A DNA stretch of 42,093 nt from a virus: positions 1 through 42,093 of IMG/VR virus record IMGVR_UViG_3300031463_000016; one strand, given 5' to 3'. The notes beneath the pieces are model-generated. The model was not told the DNA's origin. It ran no database searches and was given only the letters and a program-made list of their open reading frames with translations. The translations under genes and the position numbers were made by a program. Shown here piece by piece: positions 23,907 to 31,434 of the stretch. Every line of letters starts with the position of its first letter. Within the stretch, counting starts at the first letter, position 1.

Positions 23907-24004
23907 CAGGATCAGGACGATCCCGGTAAGCAAACCAGTCAATAGGTCGGCGATTTTTTGAAACCGTCGTGCGCCCAGCGTAGAGCTGGCGCCGGCGGTT
24001 TTTT
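23907..24004 (+). ncRNA. Candidate ~97-nt leader or small RNA
   Basis: Predicted product of the plus promoter at 23895-23900. It begins near a GGATC-AGGAC-GATCC hairpin, contains AATAGGTC at 23941-23948, and ends in the strong terminator at 23961-24004. No plus-strand reading frame of note. It could be a stable small RNA, or an attenuated leader for transcription into 24 kb and beyond. Existence is inferred only. Confidence 0.35.
23961..24004. terminator. Bidirectional terminator with AATAGGTC 12 nt upstream (plus strand)
   Basis: Stem AAACCG...GCGCC...AGC / GCT..GGCGC..CGGTTT with a five-base loop and six Ts on the plus strand; the minus-strand reading also gives a U-rich end. It closes the HTH gene at 24012 on the minus strand. 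On the plus strand AATAGGTC ends 12 nt before the stem. Confidence 0.85.
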
Positions 24005-24011
24005 GCGTTGG

Positions 24012-24251
24012 TTACGACTCGCTGTCCGTGATTTCTTTGCGCAAGGATTCGTCAACCCGCGATTTGCCGGCAGCGGCACGAAGGGTCAGCTCTTTTTCGA
24101 TACTCTCGCGGGAGACAACGGTGGCCCGTTCCCCGGCTTGCATGGCGGTAAGATGGCCTTTTTTGATCAGACGATAGATGTAGCGACGATGCAAGCCCAG
24201 AACTTCGGCGGCTTTAGAGACGGACACCCAGTCTGGTAAATCGAGTCTCAT
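24012..24251 (-). CDS. Excisionase-family HTH protein, 79 aa
   Basis: Start at ATG 24251, which coincides with the predicted transcription start, so the message may be leaderless like that of lambda cI from its maintenance promoter; a GTG at 24269 is rejected since it lies in the promoter. The domain WVSVSKAAEVLGLHRRYIYRLIKKGHL is the MerR-like HTH_17 motif of excisionases and small repressors, followed by a wing and VSRESIEKEL. It may control the divergent promoter pair. Which of the two HTH proteins is the repressor cannot be read from sequence. Confidence 0.8.
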   Translation of the reverse strand: MRLDLPDWVSVSKAAEVLGLHRRYIYRLIKKGHLTAMQAGERATVVSRESIEKELTLRAAAGKSRVDESLRKEITDSES

Positions 24252-24257
24252 AACTAG

Positions 24258-24286
24258 ATAGTAAAGCACATATGAGGCGTAGTCAA
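24258..24286 (-). promoter_or_regulatory. Leftward promoter of the switch
   Basis: TTGACT at 24286-24281 and TACTAT at 24263-24258, 17-bp spacer. Predicted start near 24251, on the ATG. Operator copy 1 lies in the spacer. Confidence 0.75.
24265..24276. promoter_or_regulatory. Operator copy 1 (CACATATGAG)
   Basis: CACATATGAG at 24267-24276, between -35 and -10 of the leftward promoter. Fits CWCATATGWG shared with copies 2 and 3. Confidence 0.65.
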
Positions 24287-24332
24287 GAGGGGTACCACTC
24301 GAATGCAGAGCAAGTTAGGGCAAATCAACCCC

Positions 24333-24360
24333 TTGACATAGGGCACATATGGGCTATAAT
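24333..24360 (+). promoter_or_regulatory. Rightward promoter of the switch
   Basis: Consensus boxes TTGACA (24333-24338) and TATAAT (24355-24360), 16-bp spacer. Start near 24367, about 70 bases before the XRE gene. Operator copy 2 lies in its spacer. Confidence 0.88.
24343..24353. promoter_or_regulatory. Operator copy 2 (CACATATGGG)
   Basis: CACATATGGG at 24344-24353 between the -35 and -10 boxes of the rightward promoter, one mismatch to copy 1. Binding here would block polymerase. Confidence 0.65.
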
Positions 24361-24373
24361 AGGAGTGATAATA

Positions 24374-24386
24374 CTCATATGTGTCC
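24374..24386. promoter_or_regulatory. Operator copy 3 (CTCATATGTG)
   Basis: CTCATATGTG at 24374-24383, the reverse complement of copy 1, just after the start point. Its centre is 32 bp (about three helical turns) from copy 2, suitable for cooperative binding. Confidence 0.65.
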
Positions 24387-24435
24387 TACCGTAGACATTG
24401 TAGCCGGTTGGCGACACAGAAAACAGGAGCATGCA

Positions 24436-24747
24436 ATGAGCAAAGAAAATACCGCCAGCATCCAGGACCTGCTGCAGGATCTGAAAGCCAAACGCCGCGC
24501 CATTGGCAAAAACCAACAGGAGCTCGCCAAAGAAGTCGGCATCAGCCGCTCCTATCTGTCCGCCATCGAAAACGGCCACGCCGAACACGTGGAACTGCAG
24601 CTTGCCATCAAGCTGCTCCGCGCTGTCGGCTATGACGGCTCCGTGGTCACCGAGCCGCTAACCGCCAGTCACAAAACCGGATCCGTGATGATCACCTGCA
24701 AAAAATGCGGGGCCTCCTGCGTGGTCGACTTCACCCAGCGCGCATGA
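24436..24747 (+). CDS. XRE-family regulator with C-terminal Cys motif, 103 aa
   Basis: ATG at 24436 lies six bases after AGGAG; the earlier in-frame ATG at 24349 lies within the promoter. Classical HTH: LKAKRRAIGKNQQELAKEVGISRSYLSAIENG, followed by a helix typical of Cro/CI DNA-binding domains. The last 20 residues add CKKCGASC, which may bind zinc or form an interface. It heads the plus-strand operon and lies next to three shared operators, so it likely represses or tunes its own promoter. Confidence 0.85.
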   Translation: MSKENTASIQDLLQDLKAKRRAIGKNQQELAKEVGISRSYLSAIENGHAEHVELQLAIKLLRAVGYDGSVVTEPLTASHKTGSVMITCKKCGASCVVDFTQRA

Positions 24748-24757
24748 ACCCCCGGCT

Positions 24758-24799
24758 GGGACGGTGCCGGCGGTCGCTCCTTCCTGCCGGCGCCGTCCC
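24758..24799 (+). other. Strong GC hairpin after XRE gene
   Basis: GGGACGGTGCCGGC pairs with GCCGGCGCCGTCCC (one G-U). No T-run follows. It may attenuate transcription, stabilise the RNA or separate XRE expression from the methylase genes. Confidence 0.6.
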
Positions 24800-24880
24800 A
24801 CCCGGGTGCTCATACCCACCGGACGGTCGAACCGGGAGCATCCGACGGCGGACAATCCGCCAGCACCTCGCATGAATCAC

Positions 24881-24920
24881 GCCTGGCCGGCACCTTGGAC
24901 ACTGGACACGCCGGCCAGGC
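24881..24920 (+). other. Perfect 11-bp hairpin touching the ribosome site of dam
   Basis: GCCTGGCCGGC (24881-24891) and GCCGGCCAGGC (24910-24920) pair exactly. The stem ends at the base before AGGGGG (24921-24926), the ribosome site of the methylase gene. Translation control by a stem adjacent to the site is possible. The loop contains TTGGACAC, like the int-operon operator arm. Confidence 0.6.
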
Positions 24921-24931
24921 AGGGGGATAGA

Positions 24932-25771
24932 ATGACGGAAGTAGCACGAAATCCAAAACCGTCCCTGCGCTGGGCAGGAGCCAAATGGACGCTGGCCAGT
25001 TGGATTGTTGGCAATATGCCCCCTCATAAGGTGTACTGCGAACCCTACTTTGGCAGTGGCGCCGTCTTCTTCACCAAGACGCCATCGAAATATGAAACCA
25101 TCAACGATCTCGATTCCCGCGTAGTGAACCTCTTCCGCGTGATGCGCGATCGGACACAGGAATTGCTCACCGCGGTGGAACTCACCCCGTATAGCCGCGA
25201 AGAATTTTACCTGAGTATGCAGCCCGAACCGCCAGACTGTTCCGAGGTGGAGAGTGCACGCCGCTTCTTGGTCCGCACCTGGATGGGATTTGGGGCGAAG
25301 GTCGCCTGCCGCAATGGCTGGCGGTGCTGTATCAGTCCCGTGGTGAACAAATACTGTCCCGATGTCTGGAACGATCTTCCAGAGCGGATCAGCGCGATAG
25401 TGCAGCGCCTGAAACATGCCCAGATCGAGTATGGCCCGGCCGTGGAATGCATTCGCCGCTATAACAAGTCAACGGAGATCCTGATCTATGCTGACCCGCC
25501 CTACCCACTTTCCACCCGCACCGACCGCCTATATTCGCATGAGATGACGGATGAGGAACACAGCGAGCTGCTGGATTTGCTGGATCGCCACCCAGGCCCC
25601 GTGCTGCTTTCGGGTTACCATTGCCAACTCTATAACGAACGGCTGTCCCATTGGAAGACACTCGAACATTCGGCGTTTGCCGAGCGTGGCAAGTCAACGG
25701 TGGAAGTCCTCTGGCTGAATCCCCGCGCCGCCGGCGCCCTCCATCCCCGCCTCTTCCAGGAGGAGAACTGA
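24932..25771 (+). CDS. dam: DNA adenine N6-methyltransferase (Dam/D12 class), 279 aa
   Basis: Start at ATG 24932 after AGGGGG. Order of motifs as in the D12 class: motif X SLRWAGAKWTLASWI, motif I VYCEPYFGSGAVFF (AdoMet binding), target-recognition part in the middle, and motif IV ADPPYPLSTRT (DPPY catalytic) near residue 188. It adds a methyl group to adenine in a short site, often GATC, though the target cannot be read. Together with the Dcm-like gene it would mark phage DNA and guard it from restriction. Stop and next start overlap by one base. Confidence 0.88.
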   Translation: MTEVARNPKPSLRWAGAKWTLASWIVGNMPPHKVYCEPYFGSGAVFFTKTPSKYETINDLDSRVVNLFRVMRDRTQELLTAVELTPYSREEFYLSMQPEPPDCSEVESARRFLVRTWMGFGAKVACRNGWRCCISPVVNKYCPDVWNDLPERISAIVQRLKHAQIEYGPAVECIRRYNKSTEILIYADPPYPLSTRTDRLYSHEMTDEEHSELLDLLDRHPGPVLLSGYHCQLYNERLSHWKTLEHSAFAERGKSTVEVLWLNPRAAGALHPRLFQEEN

Positions 25772-26199
25772 TGCCCGGACAACTGGATACCCTTGGCTAT
25801 GGCAATTTACAGACCGAGGCCTTCCATAATGCCGTCCCGGATGGCGCGATCATCGTGGATGTCCGCCGCGCGCCGGCGTGTAAGTGGAACCAGGGCTATA
25901 ACAAAGCCGAGCTGCAGCGCGCCTTTACCTTGCGCGGGATGCTCTATATCTCCCTGCCGCGGTTGGGAAATCCCTACCACACGTTGAAGGAATTCAAGGA
26001 GCACGCCGCCGAGCTCTTCGCCCAGCGCGATATCAACGCCACGCTGAATATGATTGTCGAATGGCTCAAGCTGGGCCGCACCGTGGTGTTACTCTGCGCC
26101 GAAAAAGATCACCGCCGCTGCCACCGCGACCCCATCGCCGCCGAGCTCGCCACCCGTATCTCTGGCTTGGCTGTCCTCCACCTGGAGGTGCAGCCATGA
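25771..26199 (+). CDS. DUF488 family protein, 142 aa
   Basis: ATG at 25771 follows AGGAGGAG and overlaps the methylase stop. Family features: LDTLGYGNLQTEAF at the start, VDVRRAP in the core, and LLCAEKDHRRCHR, the CAE...CHR signature near residue 112. The biochemical role of DUF488 is not known. The Cys-Glu and Cys-His pair suggest a metal or redox site. It lies between Dam and Dcm genes with overlaps on both sides, which hints at a link to nucleic-acid modification or protection. Confidence 0.88.
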   Translation: MPGQLDTLGYGNLQTEAFHNAVPDGAIIVDVRRAPACKWNQGYNKAELQRAFTLRGMLYISLPRLGNPYHTLKEFKEHAAELFAQRDINATLNMIVEWLKLGRTVVLLCAEKDHRRCHRDPIAAELATRISGLAVLHLEVQP

Positions 26200-27881
26200 G
26201 GTGGGCATCCGTCTGCAGTGGCATATCTGCCCCGTCCGTGGCCTGGGCTCCCCTGGGCTGGCGGGAGTGTTGGAGCTCGGAGATCGATCCCTTCTGCCGT
26301 GCGTTGCTGCAGTATCACTATCCGGAGGTAACTCTGTATGATGACTTCACCACCATCGACAAGCCCGAGTCAGTTGATTTGCTTATTGCCGGAACCCCCT
26401 GCCAATCCTTCAGCGTCGCCGGCCAGCGGGCGGGATTGGATGATGCGCGCGGTGTCCTGGCCCTTGAGTATCTTAAGTTGGTTGGCCGAGTCCGCCCCCG
26501 TTGGGTGGTTTGGGAGAACGTCCCCGGTGTCCTGTCGAGCTGGTCAGATGCGGAGGAAGACGAAGAAGGCAACATCTGGCAAACGAACGATTTTGATACA
26601 TTCGTCAACGCTCTGGGAGAACTCGGGTATGGGTGGGCCTACCGAGTGCTGGACGCTCAATACTTCGGAGTGGCCCAGCGCCGGCGCCGTGTGTTCGTTG
26701 TCGGATACCTTGGAGACTGGCGACCTGCCGCCGCGGTACTTTTTGAAGCCCATTGCCTGTCAGGGTATCCTGCGCCGAGCAGAAGCGCGTCATCGGAAAT
26801 TACCGGAACACTTGACACAGGCGCTGGCTGCCGTCGCGGAAAAGGAATCAACCCATCCGCTCTCTGCACCACCGCGTTAAACACTAGAGGCCAACGGAAT
26901 GATGGTACAGTAGAAACGTTCGTCATCAATCCGCTCACCACAGACCCCTATGCCGATAATGGCACGCAGGAAGATCAACTCATTGTCTTTGATACGCAGC
27001 AAATTACGAGCGCTGCGAACCGGGCAAGTGTGCGGCCAGGGCAACCGGCGCCGACGTTGAATGCCGCACCCGGCTTGCGGATTGCCGGAACACTGCCAGC
27101 ATCCGGAAAAGCCGCAGGAAGTGCGACACAACAGGATGCCGAGTGTAATTTGCTCATCAGTCATACGCTCCGGGGTGAAGGTTTTGATGCGTCGGAAGAT
27201 GGCACTGGGAGAGGAAGCCCGTTGATAGTCACACACCAATGTGCCGGGACACTCGGAAGTAATGCCCGTGGCGGATTGCGAACGACCGATCTTGATGGGA
27301 TCGGCGCGTATGTAACCGCCTTTGGATGCAAAGATTCAACCGTGGCCACTGGGAAGGATGTCTCCCCAACATTACGCGGGATGCAGCACGTCAAATCACA
27401 AGCCAATGGAGGCGGGCAAGTCGCCGTGGTCATCGGTGGGCGTGATCGTGGAGACGATGGGCGAGGGTACGGACGTGAGCCGCATATTAGCAACCTGCCG
27501 GCATGCGACGCCACTAAACCGGATAGGGTATTGGGGCCGCAGTTAGTTGTTCGCCGCCTGACGCCACGTGAGTACGAGCGCCTGCAGGGATTCCCCGACG
27601 ATTACACCCTCATCCCCACGTACCGCCGGAAAATGCGGGCCCATGAAGTGATGCAGATGGCGTGCTACCTAGGAATACCGATCGATGAAGCATGCAGGAT
27701 TGGCGCGACTCCCGATGGTCCACGCTACCGCGCTATTGGCAACAGCCAGGCCATACCGGTAATTTTCTGGATCGGTGAGCGAATAGACACTATCGAGAGG
27801 ATACTCAGTCAGATGCGATCTCCAAATAACGAATCCCAAAATCCTTTAATCCTTAAATCCTGGTTCAGACAAGAAAGGTAA
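26196..27881 (+). CDS. dcm: DNA cytosine C5-methyltransferase, 561 aa
   Basis: ATG at 26196 overlaps the preceding stop (ATGA). Motif I ASVCSGISAPSVAW, IV GTPCQSFSVAGQ with catalytic Cys, VI VWENVPG, VIII QRRRRVFVVG, IX RRLTPREYERLQGFPDD and X YRAIGNSQA are all intact. A long target-recognition section lies between VIII and IX (about 26750-27540) with TLRG/TLGSN repeats known from phage enzymes. The last residues (SQNPLILKSWFRQER) are encoded by dispersed repeat A, so the natural end probably lay earlier. Recognition site unknown. Confidence 0.92.
   Translation: MRWASVCSGISAPSVAWAPLGWRECWSSEIDPFCRALLQYHYPEVTLYDDFTTIDKPESVDLLIAGTPCQSFSVAGQRAGLDDARGVLALEYLKLVGRVRPRWVVWENVPGVLSSWSDAEEDEEGNIWQTNDFDTFVNALGELGYGWAYRVLDAQYFGVAQRRRRVFVVGYLGDWRPAAAVLFEAHCLSGYPAPSRSASSEITGTLDTGAGCRRGKGINPSALCTTALNTRGQRNDGTVETFVINPLTTDPYADNGTQEDQLIVFDTQQITSAANRASVRPGQPAPTLNAAPGLRIAGTLPASGKAAGSATQQDAECNLLISHTLRGEGFDASEDGTGRGSPLIVTHQCAGTLGSNARGGLRTTDLDGIGAYVTAFGCKDSTVATGKDVSPTLRGMQHVKSQANGGGQVAVVIGGRDRGDDGRGYGREPHISNLPACDATKPDRVLGPQLVVRRLTPREYERLQGFPDDYTLIPTYRRKMRAHEVMQMACYLGIPIDEACRIGATPDGPRYRAIGNSQAIPVIFWIGERIDTIERILSQMRSPNNESQNPLILKSWFRQER
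27825..27872 (+). repeat. Dispersed repeat A, copy 3
   Basis: AATAACGAATCCC...TTAAATCCTGGTTCAGACA. It forms the 3' end of the cytosine methylase gene and runs to the ribosome site of the Lar-like gene. It shares AATAACGAATCC with copy 6. Confidence 0.9.
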
Positions 27882-27885
27882 CCCG

Positions 27886-28404
27886 ATGGCTGAAGCATTG
27901 AAACCGTGCCCATTCTGCGGGCAAACAACCGGCTATGATCCCTCGGATGAGGATTGTGATTTTATTTGTTCGCACTGCGGAATGATCACGTTATTCGTAG
28001 GCACGCCCGAGGAGACACGCGCGAAGTGGAACCGGCGGGCATCGGATGAGCATACCGATACGCTTGATCTGATGCGGGATGAGTTCCTGCGGATCATTGC
28101 AGTGATGAAAGGGGAGAAATCTCCATATCATGACGAGGTGATCGGGATGTGTGAACGGGCGATAGCGAAGATCCACCAGCATGTGCCCGTGATCGTGCAA
28201 CGCGATATCGCCGAGCGGGATCGTGATGTGCTGCTCTGCCTCATCTACAACGCGGAAGAGCACATTCCCGCGGAATTTCTCACCGACCCGCGCCTTGAAG
28301 CAATCAAACGGAAGAATCCCAACGTGATTCCGTATAGATATCTGGAAGAGACGGAATCGCCAACTCCACCAATGACAAGAGAGGAGCAAACCCATGAACC
28401 GTAA
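27886..28404 (+). CDS. Lar-like restriction-alleviation zinc-finger protein, 172 aa
   Basis: The first 50 residues match the Lar pattern: LKPCPFCG, then ICSHCGM, and TRAKWNRRA at the end of the domain. Lar proteins of phages relieve type I restriction, by modulating host methylation. The remaining 120 residues are helical and charged and not recognised, so it is longer than typical Lar. Its site after two methylases supports an anti-restriction role. ATG at 27886 after AAAGG. Confidence 0.75.
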   Translation: MAEALKPCPFCGQTTGYDPSDEDCDFICSHCGMITLFVGTPEETRAKWNRRASDEHTDTLDLMRDEFLRIIAVMKGEKSPYHDEVIGMCERAIAKIHQHVPVIVQRDIAERDRDVLLCLIYNAEEHIPAEFLTDPRLEAIKRKNPNVIPYRYLEETESPTPPMTREEQTHEP

Positions 28405-28624
28405 GAAAAAACCAAATCTACTCACCCTCCAGCGCCAATGCGACGCCTGGAATGATCGCTATCCCATCGGCACCAAGGTGATCGTCACCAAGGACGTGAG
28501 TGGTGAAGTCGAGACGATCACCCGATCAGACGCCCAGGTGCTATCCGGCCACACCGCCGTCATCTGGCTGGAAGGCATTACCGGCTGTTATGAGCTGGAG
28601 CGTGTCCGTCCAGTGAATCCCTAA
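28394..28624 (+). CDS. Unknown small protein, 76 aa
   Basis: ATG at 28394 overlaps the Lar-like gene by 11 bases, with GAGGAG upstream. Basic N-terminus (MNRKKKPN) and a compact beta-rich part (YPIGTKVIVTKDVSGEVETITRSDAQVL...AVIWLEGITGCYELERVRPV), similar in layout to small SH3-like phage proteins. Function unknown. Confidence 0.8.
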   Translation: MNRKKKPNLLTLQRQCDAWNDRYPIGTKVIVTKDVSGEVETITRSDAQVLSGHTAVIWLEGITGCYELERVRPVNP

Positions 28625-28653
28625 ATCCCAAAATCAAGTGAATCCTGGTTCAG
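28621..28653 (+). repeat. Dispersed repeat A, copy 4
   Basis: CTAAATCCCAAAATCAAGTG...TGGTTCAGACA, following the stop of the 76-aa gene and ending just before the ribosome site of the next gene. Confidence 0.9.
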
Positions 28654-28672
28654 ACAATGAAAGGAGAACCCG

Positions 28673-29416
28673 ATTGCTGAATCATCAGCAACCCGACGAC
28701 TGATCAAATTTAAGAAGTCGAAGGATAACAAATTCCATATCGAGTTTCAGGTGATGAACCGGAAGGGCGAATGGGATCTCTACACCATGGAGTGCGGAGA
28801 ATCCCCCCACCCGGCCCTGCTGAAACAACTCGATCAATTGCGCCCCTACGTGCTGGAATTGCTCGAACTTGACAATGATCCGGTGGATCGCATCGAGATG
28901 AAGGGCGTGTCGCTCAGCTACACCGACGGCACGGACATTATGGGCGCCACCCTGATCGCCAGCCGCCGCCTGTATCAGTCCAACACGAATCAGAATGTCA
29001 CCACCGGCCATCGCTTCGAGCGCTACCCCAGCGGCCAGTCCACCGGCGATGATAAGCAGCTTCTCCCCCTCGGCTGTGCCCAGGTGATCAATGCCCTGTG
29101 CACGCTGGTCGACGGCTACATTGACGGCGACCGCGCCCAAATGACCATCGCTGACATCGACGCGCCGGCGGAGTCCACCGAGGCCGAGGGCCTGCAGGCG
29201 CTCCAGGGATTAGCGCACCTGGGCAAATGCGCGGAGCTCACCGCACAATTGTGCACCATGACCGAGCATCAACTGACCTACAGCCTGCGCATGGCCCTGG
29301 ATGCGAACGAAAACAAGCTGGCGCTGATCATCATGGACGCGATGAAGGACCGCTTCCCGGAGGCATACGGAATACTGGCCACCGAATACGCCAGAAAGTT
29401 CACCGCGGCAGCATAG
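28673..29416 (+). CDS. Unknown phage protein, apparently with ATT start, 247 aa
   Basis: The frame is open from ATT at 28673, six bases after AGGAG; the first regular starts in frame are GTG 28751 and ATG 28754, without a ribosome site. The stretch in between reads like protein (LIKFKKSKDNKFHIEFQV) and makes the first strand of a fold that recurs in phage proteins of this size (MNRKGEWDLYTMECGESPHP...). Residues HGFERYPSGQSTGDDKQLL-like loops and a C-terminal helical domain follow. The C-terminal part (AHLGKCAELTAQLC onward) looks like a separate helical domain. Function unknown. Confidence 0.75.
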   Translation: MAESSATRRLIKFKKSKDNKFHIEFQVMNRKGEWDLYTMECGESPHPALLKQLDQLRPYVLELLELDNDPVDRIEMKGVSLSYTDGTDIMGATLIASRRLYQSNTNQNVTTGHRFERYPSGQSTGDDKQLLPLGCAQVINALCTLVDGYIDGDRAQMTIADIDAPAESTEAEGLQALQGLAHLGKCAELTAQLCTMTEHQLTYSLRMALDANENKLALIIMDAMKDRFPEAYGILATEYARKFTAAA

Positions 29417-29435
29417 CGCCGGTAAGTTGTGACCG

Positions 29436-29461
29436 CCACCAGATCCCGGAGGTTCTGGTGG
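29436..29461 (+). other. Hairpin before 95-aa gene
   Basis: CCACCAGA / TCTGGTGG exact 8-bp stem with a 10-base loop, just before the ribosome site AAGGAG. Confidence 0.55.
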
Positions 29462-29478
29462 TAAAGGAGAATGAGTAG

Positions 29479-29766
29479 ATGCATGTAAAGCGATCAGAGC
29501 AAAGCACAGAATGCACCCGCGACCCGATATTTCTCTTTCAGCGCAAGGATTGGGTGGATGTTGAAATAGATGAGGAATATGGTGAGCCGAAAGAGGACAG
29601 CACTTTAGCGTGGGTGACCGAGCGCGTCTTTATGTCGCGTGCCGAGGGTGAGGCATATGGAAAAGAGCGTGAGTATGATTACCCTGACGGCTGGCGCGTG
29701 TACTGCGTTCCATGCGAAGGGCAGTTAGCGCGATTGTTAACCAAGTACGGGGATGAGGAATTGTAG
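29479..29766 (+). CDS. Unknown acidic protein, 95 aa
   Basis: ATG at 29479 after AAGGAGAATGAGTAG. Acidic protein with VDVEIDEEYGEPKEDSTL and a C-terminal YPDGWRVYCVPCEGQLARLL. The WxVYxV pattern resembles small phage proteins that add an acidic surface. No function is proposed. Confidence 0.75.
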   Translation: MHVKRSEQSTECTRDPIFLFQRKDWVDVEIDEEYGEPKEDSTLAWVTERVFMSRAEGEAYGKEREYDYPDGWRVYCVPCEGQLARLLTKYGDEEL

Positions 29767-29790
29767 CTCATTGGAAGAAAGGAGCAACCA

Positions 29791-30924
29791 ATGCAAGCAA
29801 ACCCGAATATCTGGTGGGATCAATTCTGGCATATTACCACCGGCTGCACCAAATGCACTCCCGCCTGTGAGAACTGCTGGGCCACCGGCTTTTGCTGGCG
29901 CATGGCCCATAACCCGAACCCCACCCTGCAGAAAACCTTCGCCGGCGTGGCGTCTGATGCGCACACCTGGACCGGGAAGATTAACCTGAATGAGCATGAG
30001 CTGGATCGCCCGGCCACCTGGAAAAAGCCCCAGCGCATTTTCGTTGCCCCCACCGGCGATCTCTTCCACCCGGATGTCCCGGATCAGTGGATATTAAAAG
30101 TGCTGTCGAAAATGGATAGAAATACACACCATACATTCATGATGTGCACGAAACAGATTGCCAGAGCCAATACCCTTTTAAAAACCGCTTCAGGAATGAT
30201 GAAATATGCGAGAAATATCTGGCTGGGTGCGACGATCTACGATCAGCCGAGCGCAAACCGCATCATCCCTCTGCTGTGTGACACTCCAGCCGCCGGCTAT
30301 TTCCTCTCCTGTGAGCCGGTGCTGGGTGAGATAAATCTGCTCTCGATCATGCAGCCGAATGAGTCAGATTGGGATCTGGTAAACTGCCGTGATCACGAAG
30401 GCGAACCGGAAGAATTCATCGAAGAGTGTGAGGCGGAATGCGACTGGATCAACTTCGGGCATGACCTGGTGAAGAACCCGAAATATCGCGAATGGGAGGA
30501 ATGGCGCGAATCGCTCGCCCGGAGTTTCTCCCTGCACCGCCAGATTGATTTTGTCATCGCCGGCGGAGAAACCGGAAAACGTTCCCGCCCATCCCATCCC
30601 GATTGGTTCCGCATGCTCCGGGACCAGTGCGACTTTGCACACGTTCCCTTCTTCTTCAAGCAGCACGGCGATTGGCTGGAAGTAGATTGGCACACCGAAG
30701 CCACTCACGCCATGGCCCAGCATAAAGGATCATTCCAGAAGTTACAGCATAAACCGTGTAGCCTTGACCGTGCCCCATCAGCACCAACAGGATTCATTGG
30801 ACTGAAAAAGGTAGGGAAATCAAACGCCGGCCACCTATTAGATGGCAAAGAGCACCACGAGATCCCGCCCGATCTCCTCTGCGCGCCCTCTGCGTCTCCG
30901 CGTCTCCGCGGTGAAAGGAATTAA
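29791..30924 (+). CDS. DUF5131 (phage Gp37/Gp68-like) protein, 377 aa
   Basis: The start WWDQFWHITTGCTKCTPACENCWA matches the family signature, with Cys residues spaced CxxCxxxCxxC, which may hold an iron-sulphur cluster as in radical-SAM proteins. Later blocks GDLFHPDVPDQWI, IWLGATIYDQ, LSCEPVLG, FVIAGGETGKRSRPSHPDWFRMLRDQC and FFFKQHG are all family-typical. The role is unknown, but the gene is frequent in phages and lies near methylases. Residues after about 365 (CAPSASPRLRGERN) come from dispersed repeat B. Confidence 0.9.
   Translation: MQANPNIWWDQFWHITTGCTKCTPACENCWATGFCWRMAHNPNPTLQKTFAGVASDAHTWTGKINLNEHELDRPATWKKPQRIFVAPTGDLFHPDVPDQWILKVLSKMDRNTHHTFMMCTKQIARANTLLKTASGMMKYARNIWLGATIYDQPSANRIIPLLCDTPAAGYFLSCEPVLGEINLLSIMQPNESDWDLVNCRDHEGEPEEFIEECEAECDWINFGHDLVKNPKYREWEEWRESLARSFSLHRQIDFVIAGGETGKRSRPSHPDWFRMLRDQCDFAHVPFFFKQHGDWLEVDWHTEATHAMAQHKGSFQKLQHKPCSLDRAPSAPTGFIGLKKVGKSNAGHLLDGKEHHEIPPDLLCAPSASPRLRGERN
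30876..30917 (+). repeat. Dispersed repeat B, copy 3
   Basis: CTCTGCGCGCCCTCTGCGTC...CCGCGGTGAAAGG. It supplies the last codons of the DUF5131 gene and the AAAGG ribosome site of the ASCH gene. Confidence 0.9.
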
Positions 30925-30928
30925 ATAC

Positions 30929-31390
30929 ATGCACGCCCTATCCATCCGCCAGCCCTGGGCCACCGCCATCGCCCTCGGCCTCAAAGATATCGAGAATCGC
31001 ACCTGGCCCCCCTATGACGGGGCTATCGGCCAGCTCGTCGCCCTCCACGCCGCGCGCACCATCGATGACGCCGGCGCACCGCGCTGCCGCCAGCTCGCCC
31101 TCCGCACCTTCCACCAGCGCGGTCAGCAGCCGCACTTCCCCTTCACCACGGCGGACGTGAACCCGGTCACCTACCCCACCGGCTGTATCATCGCCGTCGC
31201 CCGCCTGGTCCGTGTCATCACCGATTCGAAATCCCCCTGGTTCGAAAAGGATCACTACGGCTGGGTATTCGAAGATCCTACCCCCATCCGCCCCATCCAG
31301 ACGTCCGGACGTCTCGGCCTCTGGCAACTCCCCCCCGGCGTCGAATCAGAAATCCTTCGCCGCATGGCCGAAGTCCAGGCAAAGCGATAG
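30929..31390 (+). CDS. ASCH-domain protein, 153 aa
   Basis: ATG at 30929. ASCH/PUA-like fold: MHALSIRQPWATAIALGLKDIENRTW is the family's opening block, followed by VALHAAR, CIIAVARLVRV, WFEKDHYGWVFEDP and a LGLWQLP end. ASCH proteins bind RNA or modified nucleosides; some cut or change modified bases. With DUF5131 and methylases upstream it may sense or handle modified nucleic acid, which is inference. The ribosome site comes from repeat B. Confidence 0.92.
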   Translation: MHALSIRQPWATAIALGLKDIENRTWPPYDGAIGQLVALHAARTIDDAGAPRCRQLALRTFHQRGQQPHFPFTTADVNPVTYPTGCIIAVARLVRVITDSKSPWFEKDHYGWVFEDPTPIRPIQTSGRLGLWQLPPGVESEILRRMAEVQAKR

Positions 31391-31434
31391 AAACCAGACC
31401 GTTTCCATACCAAAACCATACCAGAGGTAATAAC

